The translations under genes were made by a program, and so were the position numbers. A stretch of 64,000 nt of DNA from positions 1-64,000 of the forward strand of contig NZ_CP121274.1 in NCBI RefSeq assembly GCF_029639405.1. The letters are read 5' to 3'. The notes beneath the pieces are model-generated. The model was not told where the DNA came from. It made no database searches and saw only the letters and a program-made list of their open reading frames with translations. This DNA comes from Microbacterium proteolyticum (GTDB lineage Bacteria; Actinomycetota; Actinomycetes; Actinomycetales; Microbacteriaceae). Positions 8,739-17,502 of the stretch are shown here, piece after piece. Positions within the stretch are counted from its first letter, which is position 1; each line of letters opens with the position of its first letter.

Positions 8739-9962
8739 TTAGCCACCGGCTGCCACTGGACGTATTACCAGTCGGCCGAGATCGTCAATCAGGCGCAGCT
8801 TGGCCCCAGCAAGCTTCTCGTCGTACATCAGGGTTCCGGGGGCGTCAAAATGGTACTCGCCGTCGTTCGGTCCAAGTTCATCCCAGCCCGTTGATGTGTC
8901 GGCCGCACTGTTCGAAAGAAGATCGAGCTGATCTGGAAGTTTCTCAAGCGACGCGATCACCGCTGTCTCGTGACGCTTGTCCGCTCCTGTTCGACGCAGG
9001 AGTGATGTCGCGTCACGATCGGCCACCACGAGGTGACAGTACGGCACTGCAATGCTGAGCGCGTCAATGTCCCTCAACATGTTCCAGGACCAGCGTCGGT
9101 TCCTGTTACGAAACACCTCGACTTTGAGGTCGACAGATATTCGCGCGGTGGGAACGCGTTCTGTGAACGCGATGGCCTTCGCTCGCATCGCCATGCCCGT
9201 ACTGCCGCCGGCGATTGTCGCAAAGGACACCCGGTACTCCTTAAAGAGCTCGCCGAGGAGCTGAGAGTATTCATGGTCGACCTCCCGGGCCATCACAACC
9301 GCGCGAAGCTCATCGAGGTCGCGAGGCTCCTCAGTCAGCCGCTGGATGAGCCACTCCTCGTAATCCACGCGGCTGCCTTCGCACTTCTCTAGTTCTTGTG
9401 GCATGACGTACCCCAGTTCGAGCAGGCTGGGGAGCTCGTCCGGCATCGGACCCGCCAAGACTGCAGCCTCGCCGTACTGATTGAGATGACGCAACCAAGC
9501 GCCATCCACGGACTGGATGACTCGGCCGGTCGGATCGAGGACCTTGAAGAATGCCTGCACACCGGCGAACGCCCAGTACACGCCGATACCGATCACCTGC
9601 GGTTGCGTTGGGCGGAACGTGGGTCGACCTACTGTCTCGTGCAGGGCCACTAAGAACTGATGGCGCAGCAACGAGCTGTGGCTTCGGAACGTCTGCATCT
9701 GCGAGATCGGCGCCATAACGCGGGCCAGTTCGCGGCGCCGCTCCGCGGATCCAATCCGGGTCGTCTCCTCATAGTGTGTTGATGAGAGCGGGAACCGGAT
9801 ACCTCGCTCTGCAGCAGCCCGGACCGCTTCGAGAACACGCAGGTCGTCTCGCTGCAGGGGCTTTCCGATGTTCGCCTTCGCGAGCCGGATCCACACCCAC
9901 TGATCGAGGTAGACCGTTGGAGGGCGAAGCTTTAGAGACGCCTGTGCCTGCTCCTCCATCAC
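8739..9962 (-). CDS. PIN-like nuclease partner of the KAP NTPase
   Basis: The 407-residue protein shows the spaced acidic pattern of a PIN-like RNase. There is a first strand with Asp (VYLDQW, D20), a conserved Glu in a helix (STHYEETTR, E65/E66), and near the end RDIDALS followed by VPYCHLVVADRDAT (D298, D300, D315, D317). The last part resembles the PIN core strand in which a predicted nuclease keeps two Asp residues. PIN proteins usually cleave RNA. The long insert (about residues 80-290) is helical and unassigned. The gene starts in the stop codon of the KAP NTPase gene (GTG 9962 or ATG 9959), so the two are translationally coupled. By analogy with ATPase-nuclease defence pairs, the NTPase may sense or trigger and this protein may act as effector. 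That role is inference. Confidence 0.72.
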   Translation of the reverse strand: MMEEQAQASLKLRPPTVYLDQWVWIRLAKANIGKPLQRDDLRVLEAVRAAAERGIRFPLSSTHYEETTRIGSAERRRELARVMAPISQMQTFRSHSSLLRHQFLVALHETVGRPTFRPTQPQVIGIGVYWAFAGVQAFFKVLDPTGRVIQSVDGAWLRHLNQYGEAAVLAGPMPDELPSLLELGYVMPQELEKCEGSRVDYEEWLIQRLTEEPRDLDELRAVVMAREVDHEYSQLLGELFKEYRVSFATIAGGSTGMAMRAKAIAFTERVPTARISVDLKVEVFRNRNRRWSWNMLRDIDALSIAVPYCHLVVADRDATSLLRRTGADKRHETAVIASLEKLPDQLDLLSNSAADTSTGWDELGPNDGEYHFDAPGTLMYDEKLAGAKLRLIDDLGRLVIRPVAAGG

Positions 9963-12178
9963 TCGCTCTCGGGTCCTGCTTCGCTGATGTCGGAGGAAAG
10001 CTCGCGTCGTCGTCGCTCTCGGTCGAGTTGGGAGAGCATGACTGCCCGGCGGTTCTCGTAGGTGTCCTCCAGGCGCCGCACATCCGGGTCGATGTGGTCG
10101 GCAGTGGTGATGTCGTCGTGAAGGGACGCGACTACGTCGTCGACTCCAAGCAGACGGTCGAGTAGCTCGATGTTAAGGTCCCCGACGGTCCAGGGTGCGT
10201 CTGGCACGCCTACAAGCCTCCGCGTTGAGACGAACCGCGTCAGAACATCGGTAAGTGTCCATGCGCCCGATTCGATCCGTGACTTGATCCAGGCACTGGC
10301 GTCTGCTTGATCGATGATCTGCCAATAGTAGAGGAGCCTCCACGTGTCAACTGGAACGTCGAGAACAGGGACGATTGCGTACTGGTCGAATCGAGCGCGC
10401 ACCGCCGCGGCGAATCGAAGTGCTGCACTGTCGAAGTGCGGGGCCCGTTCTGGTGACCAACGGACCGACTGATCGTTCGCTGCCGCTGAGACGAGATGCG
10501 ATGCAAGCTCGAGTCCGCCTTCTGTCGCTGCAAGCGCATCTATCGCGCCGGGGAGGTCCTTGACCGGCAGAAGCAGATACACCCGCTGGGCAGCCCATCG
10601 AGACCGCATCTCCGGGGTGAACATACCGTCTTCATCAGTCGAGAGCTTGGCCCTTTGCCGCGCGATCCAATCAAGGAGTGCAGCTCCCCCAACGAGATCT
10701 GCTTGATAGACGGCGGTCATTTTGCCGAGGGCGAGTGCGAGATTGTTGGTGTCTTCGGTGATCTTCGACTCCACCAGTGCGCGCTCGCTCCCGTCCTCGT
10801 GCGTCACGATCTGCTGGAGCGCGGCCCTGGCATCTAGGTCGGAGATGTCCTCTGGGGGTACTCGGAATGCGAAGTAGCGGTCGAAGTAGTCGGAGTTTTG
10901 GAGGCGGCGGGCCGGGGGTGGGCTCGACGGTTGGTTCATGTCCTCTCGGTTCCAGTGAGCGTGGAACCGCGGAAAAAGCAGACCGATGAGATCGGCTACA
11001 CCCTCCATGTGCAGCCTAGACACGCGCGCGCCCTCGAGACGGAGGGCCCAGAACTCGCGAAGGCGATCCTTGTCCGGTTTGCCGAAAAGGTCAGCGGTCT
11101 CAATGTTCTTGATCTCACCGAGGAGTGCTGAGCGCTCTCGCTCGATCATGTCGTAGACGAGTGGCTCAGCGGTCCGGAACCAGGTCAGGACAAGAATGTC
11201 GACGGCGTCGATCTCTTCGTGCACGTCGCCAAGGAACGCGTCGACTTGCCCGAAGTAGCGCTTCATCGCACGGGGAGTTGTAAGCCTCTCTCGGATATGC
11301 CCGTAGAACGCGTGTTGCAGACGACGTTGCGCATCGCCTGCAAAATCGAGCTCATACCGCTCCTGGAGGTTGAGTAGCGAACGTTCCACCCATTCGTCGA
11401 GTTGGTGCTGTCGGACGGGAGGAACATCGAGTCGAACCTGGATGATTTTCTCCAAGTAGTCCACGCCCCGCCGCGGGTCATCTCCGACGAGCCCGGTCCG
11501 GCTCAGGCAGTCGAGCAACGTCTCCTCGTCGTAGGCCACGATGTAGTACACGTTCGGCAAGCGTCCGATGAGGCGAATGAGCTTGAGCGTCAGAAGCAAT
11601 TCATCAGGGGCCAGTCGATCCAAGTCATCCAACACCATGAGCACCGGGCGCCCGAGTTCATGCAGTGTCTTCTCGAGCTGAGCCTGGATCTTCGTCGCGC
11701 TCTCGTCTGGGGAAATCAGACTGCTGATCGCCTGCACCGGCTTGGAGAGGTCAGGGCCGCCCAGCAGCGCGGCAAGGGAACCAAGCGGTGCGACCGCGTT
11801 ACCGAACTTCGCGAGCAACTTGCGGGCATTCTTGCCCTTGCCGTGCCCCGGCAGCGCCGAAGCAAGTTCGCGGAAGAACGCCATCTGCAATGTGGCCATG
11901 TCCTGATAGAGCCACGGGTTGAATGTAGAAATGAGCCAGTCGCCGTCGCTTGCGTTCTCCGCTTCGAGCGTCGACTTGATCATGTTGAGCACGCTCGTCT
12001 TCCCGCCACCCCATGGACCGACGAGTCCGACGACGGACGAGACGCCCGAGTGTCGCAGATCGTCAAGCACCTGGGCTGCGGACCTCGCGAAGTCACGGCG
12101 TCCCAGCTGGTCGGCCTGGACGTCATCCCCGACAATCGGGTCGTCGTTGATCACAGCACCTCGCGTCCGCAGATTCAT
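9959..12178 (-). CDS. KAP family P-loop NTPase
   Basis: The 739-residue protein has the KAP NTPase layout. Walker A is GPWGGGKTS (54-62), followed by the NPWLY motif (87-91) typical of the family. Residues 124-156 form a moderately hydrophobic insert (AVAPLGSLAALLGGPDL), where KAP proteins often carry membrane segments, and Walker B is VLMVLDDLDRL (179-189). The remaining 450 residues are helical and variable. KAP proteins are membrane-associated signalling ATPases; bacterial members occur in defence islands, for example QatA of the Qat system. Here the only coupled partner is a PIN-like nuclease, and the QatB, QatC and QatD genes are absent. Confidence 0.88.
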   Translation of the reverse strand: MNLRTRGAVINDDPIVGDDVQADQLGRRDFARSAAQVLDDLRHSGVSSVVGLVGPWGGGKTSVLNMIKSTLEAENASDGDWLISTFNPWLYQDMATLQMAFFRELASALPGHGKGKNARKLLAKFGNAVAPLGSLAALLGGPDLSKPVQAISSLISPDESATKIQAQLEKTLHELGRPVLMVLDDLDRLAPDELLLTLKLIRLIGRLPNVYYIVAYDEETLLDCLSRTGLVGDDPRRGVDYLEKIIQVRLDVPPVRQHQLDEWVERSLLNLQERYELDFAGDAQRRLQHAFYGHIRERLTTPRAMKRYFGQVDAFLGDVHEEIDAVDILVLTWFRTAEPLVYDMIERERSALLGEIKNIETADLFGKPDKDRLREFWALRLEGARVSRLHMEGVADLIGLLFPRFHAHWNREDMNQPSSPPPARRLQNSDYFDRYFAFRVPPEDISDLDARAALQQIVTHEDGSERALVESKITEDTNNLALALGKMTAVYQADLVGGAALLDWIARQRAKLSTDEDGMFTPEMRSRWAAQRVYLLLPVKDLPGAIDALAATEGGLELASHLVSAAANDQSVRWSPERAPHFDSAALRFAAAVRARFDQYAIVPVLDVPVDTWRLLYYWQIIDQADASAWIKSRIESGAWTLTDVLTRFVSTRRLVGVPDAPWTVGDLNIELLDRLLGVDDVVASLHDDITTADHIDPDVRRLEDTYENRRAVMLSQLDRERRRRELSSDISEAGPESE

Positions 12179-12316
12179 AGGTTCAGCTTGGCCGACGGCG
12201 CCGTCATTGGCGCCAGCACATTCGGAACACCACGACGGCGTCAGTCCGACGGCGGGATCCGTACCGCGAATGCGCCCACTTGCTGTGGATGCCCGCAGCC
12301 GTGGCCAGGTTACTGA

Positions 12317-12345
12317 TTGACTTATCGAACATAGTTTCGCATACT
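12317..12345 (+). promoter_or_regulatory. sigma70-type promoter for the small gene and RhuM-Fic
   Basis: TTGACT (12317-12322) and CATACT (12340-12345) are separated by 17 bases. AGGGG follows at 12348-12352 as ribosome binding site, and the ATG is at 12355. The spacing is ideal for the housekeeping sigma factor. It would drive the 12355-13508 pair, and the KAP-nuclease operon is transcribed in the opposite direction from the same gap. Confidence 0.5.
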
Positions 12346-12354
12346 CAGGGGCAG

Positions 12355-12555
12355 ATGAATGCTTCCTCTTTCGCCTGCCCCACTCCCCCGCAGCAGCACG
12401 GCATGCTCCTGGCGATGCAGATTCGTAACGCGATGGAGGACTTCCACGACCCGAACTTCGTCCGGAACCTCAGCTACCGCATCTCCATGATCCCGGACTA
12501 CTGGGAAATCCCGGGGCAGGATGGGAATATGCAGGATCGGACGAACGCGGCATGA
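12355..12555 (+). CDS. small protein coupled to the RhuM-Fic gene
   Basis: The 66-residue protein (MNASSFACPTPPQQHGMLLA at the start, MQDRTNAA at the end) overlaps the next start by four bases (ATGA). It has good ribosome binding site spacing from AGGGG. Its middle, with FVRNLSYRISMIPDYWEIPG, looks like a folded small protein. I do not recognise it. Its position directly before a Fic-domain gene, and its coupling to that gene, make an antitoxin-like role possible, as with small inhibitors of Fic proteins. The Fic inhibition motif [ST]xxxE[GN] is not obvious in it. Confidence 0.6.
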   Translation: MNASSFACPTPPQQHGMLLAMQIRNAMEDFHDPNFVRNLSYRISMIPDYWEIPGQDGNMQDRTNAA

Positions 12556-13508
12556 GCGACCCCCGGCCATCCGGCGAGGTGATCCTCTACACGCGCGAAG
12601 ACGGCGCCCCGGCCCTCGACGTCCGACTCGAAGCCGAGACAGTCTGGCTGAGCCAACAGCAGATCGCGGAACTATTCCAGACCACCCGCGAGAACATCAC
12701 CATGCACCTGCGCAACGTCTACAGCGAGGGAGAACTCGACCGCGGAGCAACGAGTAAGGATTTCTTACAGGTTCGCGTCGAAGGCTCGCGCTCCGTTCGT
12801 CGAGCCGTTGCACATTACAACCTGGATGCCATCCTCTCGGTCGGCTACCGCGTCAAGAGCACCACAGCCACCCAGTTCCGCATCTGGGCCACCGCGAAAC
12901 TCCGCGACTACCTCGTGCGTGGTTACGCGCTCAACGAGCAACGCCTGAAGCAACTCGGCACGATCGTGCATATCCTCGGCCGCTCCAGCGACGAGCTTGT
13001 CGCCGGTGTGGCCGACGTGCTCCAGAGCTACCTCCCCGGACTTACTCTCCTCCGCGACTACGACGAAGGACACATAGAAGCCCGTCCCTCAGTCGCTCCT
13101 GGCTGGGAACTGACCCACGCAGAGGCGCGCAGCGTCATTGAGCAACTCCGCGTTGAGTTTCCCAACGATGCGCTGTTCGGTCGGGAACGTGGCGAGGGCC
13201 TCGCGGGAATCATCGCAGCGCTGTACCAGAGCTTTGGGGGCCGGGAGCTATACCCGACCGTCGAGGAGAAGGCAGCTAACCTGCTATACCTCGTCGTCAA
13301 GGACCACCCGCTATCCGACGGCAACAAACGCACCGCTGCGGCCCTCTTCGTCGCCTTCCTCGCCCGAAACGGCATCCTCAATAACGCTGACGGCACCCCG
13401 CGCGTGTCCAACAACGCGTTAGCAGCTACCACGCTGCTCATCGCCATGAGCGACCCGAAGGAAAAGGACGTCATGATCGCGCTGCTGGTGAGGATGATGG
13501 CGGAGTAG
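12552..13508 (+). CDS. RhuM family protein with C-terminal Fic/Doc domain
   Basis: The 318-residue protein has an N-terminal RhuM region (about 8-130, including VWLSQQQIAELFQTTRENIT and QFRIWATAKLRDYLVRGY), formerly linked to Salmonella virulence islands. Its C-terminal domain carries the Fic/Doc motif HPLSDGNKRT (252-261). Fic enzymes transfer AMP or other groups, and Doc-type members phosphorylate EF-Tu. The central Phe of HxFx is Leu here, which is common in the RhuM-Fic group. Such genes are typical of accessory islands, often near restriction or toxin systems. The protein is intact and translationally coupled to a small upstream gene. Confidence 0.86.
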   Translation: MSDPRPSGEVILYTREDGAPALDVRLEAETVWLSQQQIAELFQTTRENITMHLRNVYSEGELDRGATSKDFLQVRVEGSRSVRRAVAHYNLDAILSVGYRVKSTTATQFRIWATAKLRDYLVRGYALNEQRLKQLGTIVHILGRSSDELVAGVADVLQSYLPGLTLLRDYDEGHIEARPSVAPGWELTHAEARSVIEQLRVEFPNDALFGRERGEGLAGIIAALYQSFGGRELYPTVEEKAANLLYLVVKDHPLSDGNKRTAAALFVAFLARNGILNNADGTPRVSNNALAATTLLIAMSDPKEKDVMIALLVRMMAE

Positions 13509-13548
13509 GGGCCCGCTCCATCGTCAGCGAGTACGTGCTGAACTGCGT

Positions 13549-14532
13549 CTATTGGCTCAGGCGCCAGCCGGGTGGGGTCCCGAGGTCCGCACGCATCCAC
13601 CTGACTGCGGGGTTTAGCGCGCGCTTTGCGACTACATCGAGCAGATCACCCATCAGAGTCAGCGCAACATCGAGAGATAGTAGGACAATTTCCTCCTTCG
13701 CAGTCATCCGCGCATGGGAGATGCCCGGTTCCGACGTATCGGTGAGCTGGAGATCCGATGCTTGGATTGCCCGAAGCTGCGACGGATGGGCCAGGCCAGA
13801 GAGGTACTGCCAAACGGCTCGAAGGGATGCCTCGGGTGTGGGGTGCAGCTCGTCGACCTCGTCGAGCAAAGCACGCATTGATTGGACGCCGTTCCTCACC
13901 TCCTTCACGTCGAGTTGCGCCACCTTTGCCACGTCGACGATGCGGTCGACCCGTTCGGATTTGGTCGCTTGCTCCTGCCGCTGGCGAGCCTTGTACTTGC
14001 GTTTCTCCGGCATATCCTTCGGGCGGTCCTCCAGGAATGCAGCAACCAGCCTTGATTCCTCTCGGGCTTCTTGGATCTGCGCTCGCAGAGCGCGGGTCCG
14101 TCGCACCGCAGGGCTCGCCGGCCCGACAACCCACAGGCCCATCGCCGAAGCCTCGAGAGCCTGCCGCGCAACCGGATACACACCGAAGAGCGGGATACGC
14201 AAGCTGCCGGATGGGTCCCGAAGAATCAATTCAAGGGTGCCAAGTGCGTCGAGGGCCATGGCAATGGAGTGCCCCGCTAGATGCGATACCTGGAACGGCT
14301 GCAAGACCTCATCATCCGCGCGCATATCCGAGTCGACGGACGCAAGGCCAGAGATCCCTTCCCCAAGGTGCCTCCGCAGAGAGGCAATCATGTCGAGGCG
14401 ATAGCTGAGTCGCTGGCGGAGAAGCAACGTCGGCTCGAGCTGGTCACCGAACCACTCGAATCGCGGCTCGCGATTGCCGCGACCTGCCGCTCGACGGAAC
14501 GACTCAATGCCCATGCGATCGATCCTCTCCAC
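13549..14532 (-). CDS. hypothetical protein of defence-like island
   Basis: The 327-residue soluble helical protein has no signal peptide, membrane segment or recognisable catalytic motif. Features include a charged central segment (EDRPKDMPEKRKYKARQRQE) and a C-terminal part with WQYLSGLAHPSQLRAIQASD. The phrase LSGLAHPS resembles sequences in DUF5677-like or HEPN-like helical proteins that have a conserved His in a helix end. I cannot confirm that assignment. It is convergent with the RhuM-Fic gene, with only 40 bases between them. Coding composition is convincing. Confidence 0.6.
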   Translation of the reverse strand: MERIDRMGIESFRRAAGRGNREPRFEWFGDQLEPTLLLRQRLSYRLDMIASLRRHLGEGISGLASVDSDMRADDEVLQPFQVSHLAGHSIAMALDALGTLELILRDPSGSLRIPLFGVYPVARQALEASAMGLWVVGPASPAVRRTRALRAQIQEAREESRLVAAFLEDRPKDMPEKRKYKARQRQEQATKSERVDRIVDVAKVAQLDVKEVRNGVQSMRALLDEVDELHPTPEASLRAVWQYLSGLAHPSQLRAIQASDLQLTDTSEPGISHARMTAKEEIVLLSLDVALTLMGDLLDVVAKRALNPAVRWMRADLGTPPGWRLSQ

Positions 14533-14997
14533 TCGACCCGCACCGGATCGTGAGGGTCAACAGCCGCCCATGGGCCAACTCAAGTCTTGACCGCGAGCGG
14601 ACACGCTGGCGGAACGGGTGACAATACCGGGACGGCCTCTACCCTGAGGCAACGACCATCTCGCTCTGAGCGTAGCCTCGGTCGGACCGCACCAGCCCGA
14701 TGAACAGCGACTCACTCGCCGCCTGATCCCGCTGACTCCGCCGGGAGCGCGAAAGCCTTGGCTAGCGAAGGCTCTCAAGGCGTTCGGGCAGGCCTGGCCA
14801 ATACCGTCGCGTCGAGTCCCAGACCGACCATCCTGCGCGCCGATATCGCCTGCTGGGGCTGCAGACGTGAGCCGATATCGTGTTCCAGCATCGAACACCA
14901 AAAGGACGATCTGGCGCCGTCTGGCAACGGCGAGCCCCCACCGAACGGTGCCGTCACCATCAGCTTCGGGGCAAGCAACGCAGCGACCACACACTCG
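14533..14997. other. intergenic region without a supported gene
   Basis: The 465 bases hold open frames on both strands, but their translations are rich in Arg, Gly and Cys and look random. I see no convincing hairpin, tRNA or promoter pair. Composition is less GC-biased at third positions than in the neighbouring genes. It may be degraded gene remnant or regulatory space for the two minus-strand genes on either side. Confidence 0.4.
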
Positions 14998-15414
14998 TCA
15001 GCGTGCAAGCTCGATCATCGCGCCGACGAATCCCAACCACGAGCTGATCGGATCGGTGGATCGCGGCACCAGCGCAAGATCGTCGAGCTCGATCCGGGCT
15101 GGAGAAACCATCTCCGGCAGCACCTCCACGCTGTGCTCTTGCGCCCACACTTCGTAGCCATTACGCCATGTGCGATAGTCGAGGCAGTTTGCGCAAGTAT
15201 CCTCGATCACGCAGTCACGCAACGGTGGGATGGGATACATCTTCTGTGCCGGGTAGTAAAGCGTGCTGCGCATGATGTAGCTATCGCGGCCCAGCACCTG
15301 TGTCGCCAGCACCCTCGGGTGAATCTGCGTCACAACGGCTCGTACAAGGCCCGAAAGTTCGGCCGCCTCCCGACGCTCGCCGCTGTCGAATCGACGTCTC
15401 AAACTGATCCTCAT
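14998..15414 (-). CDS. small hypothetical protein
   Basis: The 138-residue protein has plausible composition. There is a basic N-terminus (MRISLRRRFDSGERREAAEL), a central QVLGRDSYIMRSTLYYPAQK, a short cysteine pair (CVIEDTCANC) that might bind metal, and a hydrophobic C-terminus (SSWLGFVGAMIELAR). I do not recognise it. An overlapping frame exists on the plus strand, but its translation lacks protein-like character. The 295 bases between 15415 and 15709 have no supported gene. Confidence 0.5.
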   Translation of the reverse strand: MRISLRRRFDSGERREAAELSGLVRAVVTQIHPRVLATQVLGRDSYIMRSTLYYPAQKMYPIPPLRDCVIEDTCANCLDYRTWRNGYEVWAQEHSVEVLPEMVSPARIELDDLALVPRSTDPISSWLGFVGAMIELAR

Positions 15415-15709
15415 TTCCGGGCGCCTCTGGTGGGGCCGCGGACGAGGAGTTTACAGCCCGTAAGGGATCTGACTTCTCTGCGCGGTTCAGAACGCGCGGC
15501 GACTCAAGCGAGGCCGAAGGTATCCGTGCCACCCGAGACTGCTGCACTGAAGCGCTGAGCGCAACAGGACCCGACTGTCGTACGTCCGGTTACAATCGCG
15601 ATGACGAATGAATTGTGGCGCATTTACGGCAGATGTGCATACCAGGTTCGCCCGTCATTCGAGCACGTCAACCTCGTGTGAGGTGCAGACAACTGGGCTC
15701 ATTCAAGCG

Positions 15710-17431
15710 CTAACACAGGCTCCAGCCCAGCATGCCCAGGAACGAGCATCCACCTACGATCAGGTCTGGCGGTGGGTTTTGCGTCGCCCACAACGTCACC
15801 AGCGCCACGACAAGCGATGCAGCAGATACCCAGATCGCGACGCGCTGAACACGGCGCGAATCGAGAGATGCGCCTAACGAGGCAACGGTGCTGAGCACCT
15901 CGCGGTATTCCGCATCAAACTCGACCAGCTCCCGGGCCAGACGTTTTTGAAGCTTTCTTTCTTCCCTATTCAAATTGACGGGCCGGAATCGCTTGCGACC
16001 AGCTTGTTCGTCCCGCTTCTTCAACCAAGCCGAGTAGTCGAGATAGAAGTCAGGCTCCCGGTCCCTCCAACGCCGTGTGTTGTAGCTCTTAATGTCGGCC
16101 TCGAGTGTCGCCAGGTCAAGGCTCGTGGTGAGGGTGCGGAGGCGCAGACGTTTGAGGTCGCGGCTTGTCGTGCCACCGTGTAAGCGACGAGCGTTATCGT
16201 GAGCAGTTGACGCGTTGCTTCGTAGGAGTCGCAGCAGCGCCGTGAGACCAAACCGGGCCATGAAATCTGTCGTGTACGAACCCACGAAGTACCCTGCGGC
16301 GTTCACACCGCTATGCCCAGTTTTCGATGTGAGGAGTGAAATTGCGCGGCGATTGCCCCAGAACGACCACACGTTCTCGGAGATATCCGGCGCCCAGTCC
16401 CCGCGCCCCGGGAGCTCCAGGTGGAGACCTGGGAGTTCGTCGCTCGTTACGCGATATACCGAATGCTCTGCCACCCCCACCGCGCGCAGCGCGTCGTTCT
16501 CCACCCGATGATCGCTCGTCTCGGTAACAGCAGGATCGGCGACATTGAAGAAGATGACCTCGAAGAGCGGGTGAGGATGGTGGGCGCGCGCAAAGGCGCC
16601 CGGCAACGAACGGCTCATCCATCGCCGAAGCCCCCGATGCACTTTGTGCCGGGCGCGCTGAACCCGGTAATGAACCACAGCTTTGGGCCCCTGCGACACT
16701 GCCATCTGCCCATTCCGCCGGATGACTTCAAACCGATGCGGCTTATTCAGTTGATCATTGAGTCCCTCAGATACCGCCTCTTCGAGCGAGAACCCCGCCA
16801 CGACAGCAGTGAGCCCCTTGCCGACAGAAACCCCGATCAAGCTGATACTCTTGACCCCACTCGGCAACCTAGTCCGGTGGGCTTCGATCGACGCGTACGC
16901 AGCGGACCACGAGGTCAATTCCGCCATCCTCCACCACGTACGACCATCCCCGCGGCGCGATGAGATGACAGATTCTGTGCCGCCCGGATCATTGCCCAGA
17001 AAGCGAGCACCGTCCCATCCATACCGTCGAATTCGACGGTAGAGTTTTTCGATACCGCTCGCCGTGAAGTACTCCACAACCCAGACATATGGCATCGCCA
17101 CGCCTTCGCCGTTCGGAATTTCGATCTTGTCGAACCGATACAGGTCTTGACCATGGCGCCGCTCGCGTGTGTGGTGCGTCTGAAACAAAAAGTTGTTCAC
17201 TTCGCGAAGCTTCACTCGCCAGCGACCGGGAATCCACCGATCCATGCGAGCGCGCTGCAGTGCCCGAAGTGCTAGGTAGGGAAGATCGTACCAGCGAAAC
17301 CCCTTGCCGATATCAGGGATCCCTTGTTTGCTGGGCGGCGTCGCGGTGTATTCACTTTCGTCGACCGGCGAGGAATCCGGGGCAGGTACATCCGGTGGGC
17401 CTTGAGGTCGTTGTGCCCGACGTGGAGTCAT
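15710..17431 (-). CDS. large hypothetical protein with C-terminal membrane hairpin
   Basis: The 573-residue protein has a disordered Pro-rich N-terminus (about 40 residues) and a long soluble region containing many Trp and Arg residues (RWYDLPYLALRALQ, WIPGRWRVKLREVNN). The C-terminus has two hydrophobic segments, VAIWVSAASLVVALVTLW and LIVGGCSFLGMLGW, which probably form a membrane hairpin. A charged helical region around residues 470-510 (KKRDEQAGRKRFRPVNLNRE) precedes them. The sequence SLIGVSVGKGLTAVVAGFSL could be a buried core rather than a nucleotide-binding loop. I do not recognise the family. A large cytoplasmic part tethered to the membrane next to other defence-like genes would fit a membrane-acting effector; this is inference. 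Confidence 0.6.
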   Translation of the reverse strand: MTPRRAQRPQGPPDVPAPDSSPVDESEYTATPPSKQGIPDIGKGFRWYDLPYLALRALQRARMDRWIPGRWRVKLREVNNFLFQTHHTRERRHGQDLYRFDKIEIPNGEGVAMPYVWVVEYFTASGIEKLYRRIRRYGWDGARFLGNDPGGTESVISSRRGDGRTWWRMAELTSWSAAYASIEAHRTRLPSGVKSISLIGVSVGKGLTAVVAGFSLEEAVSEGLNDQLNKPHRFEVIRRNGQMAVSQGPKAVVHYRVQRARHKVHRGLRRWMSRSLPGAFARAHHPHPLFEVIFFNVADPAVTETSDHRVENDALRAVGVAEHSVYRVTSDELPGLHLELPGRGDWAPDISENVWSFWGNRRAISLLTSKTGHSGVNAAGYFVGSYTTDFMARFGLTALLRLLRSNASTAHDNARRLHGGTTSRDLKRLRLRTLTTSLDLATLEADIKSYNTRRWRDREPDFYLDYSAWLKKRDEQAGRKRFRPVNLNREERKLQKRLARELVEFDAEYREVLSTVASLGASLDSRRVQRVAIWVSAASLVVALVTLWATQNPPPDLIVGGCSFLGMLGWSLC

Positions 17432-17502
17432 ACTTTTCCGAATCGCTCTGAGATTCTATTCAATACCGCGTCGCGCGCAATTTGCGCAGACGCAGGTGTG
17501 GA

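Noticed and set aside
8739..12178. Assignment of the KAP gene to the Qat system
   Set aside because: No QatB, QueC-like or TatD-like genes are adjacent; the partner is a PIN-like protein.
14557..14994. Minus-strand frame of 145 codons
   Set aside because: Rich in Arg, Gly and Cys with no recognisable core and no ribosome binding site, so treated as non-coding.
14758..15558. Plus-strand frame of 266 codons
   Set aside because: Composition is not protein-like; the minus-strand gene at 14998-15414 is more plausible.
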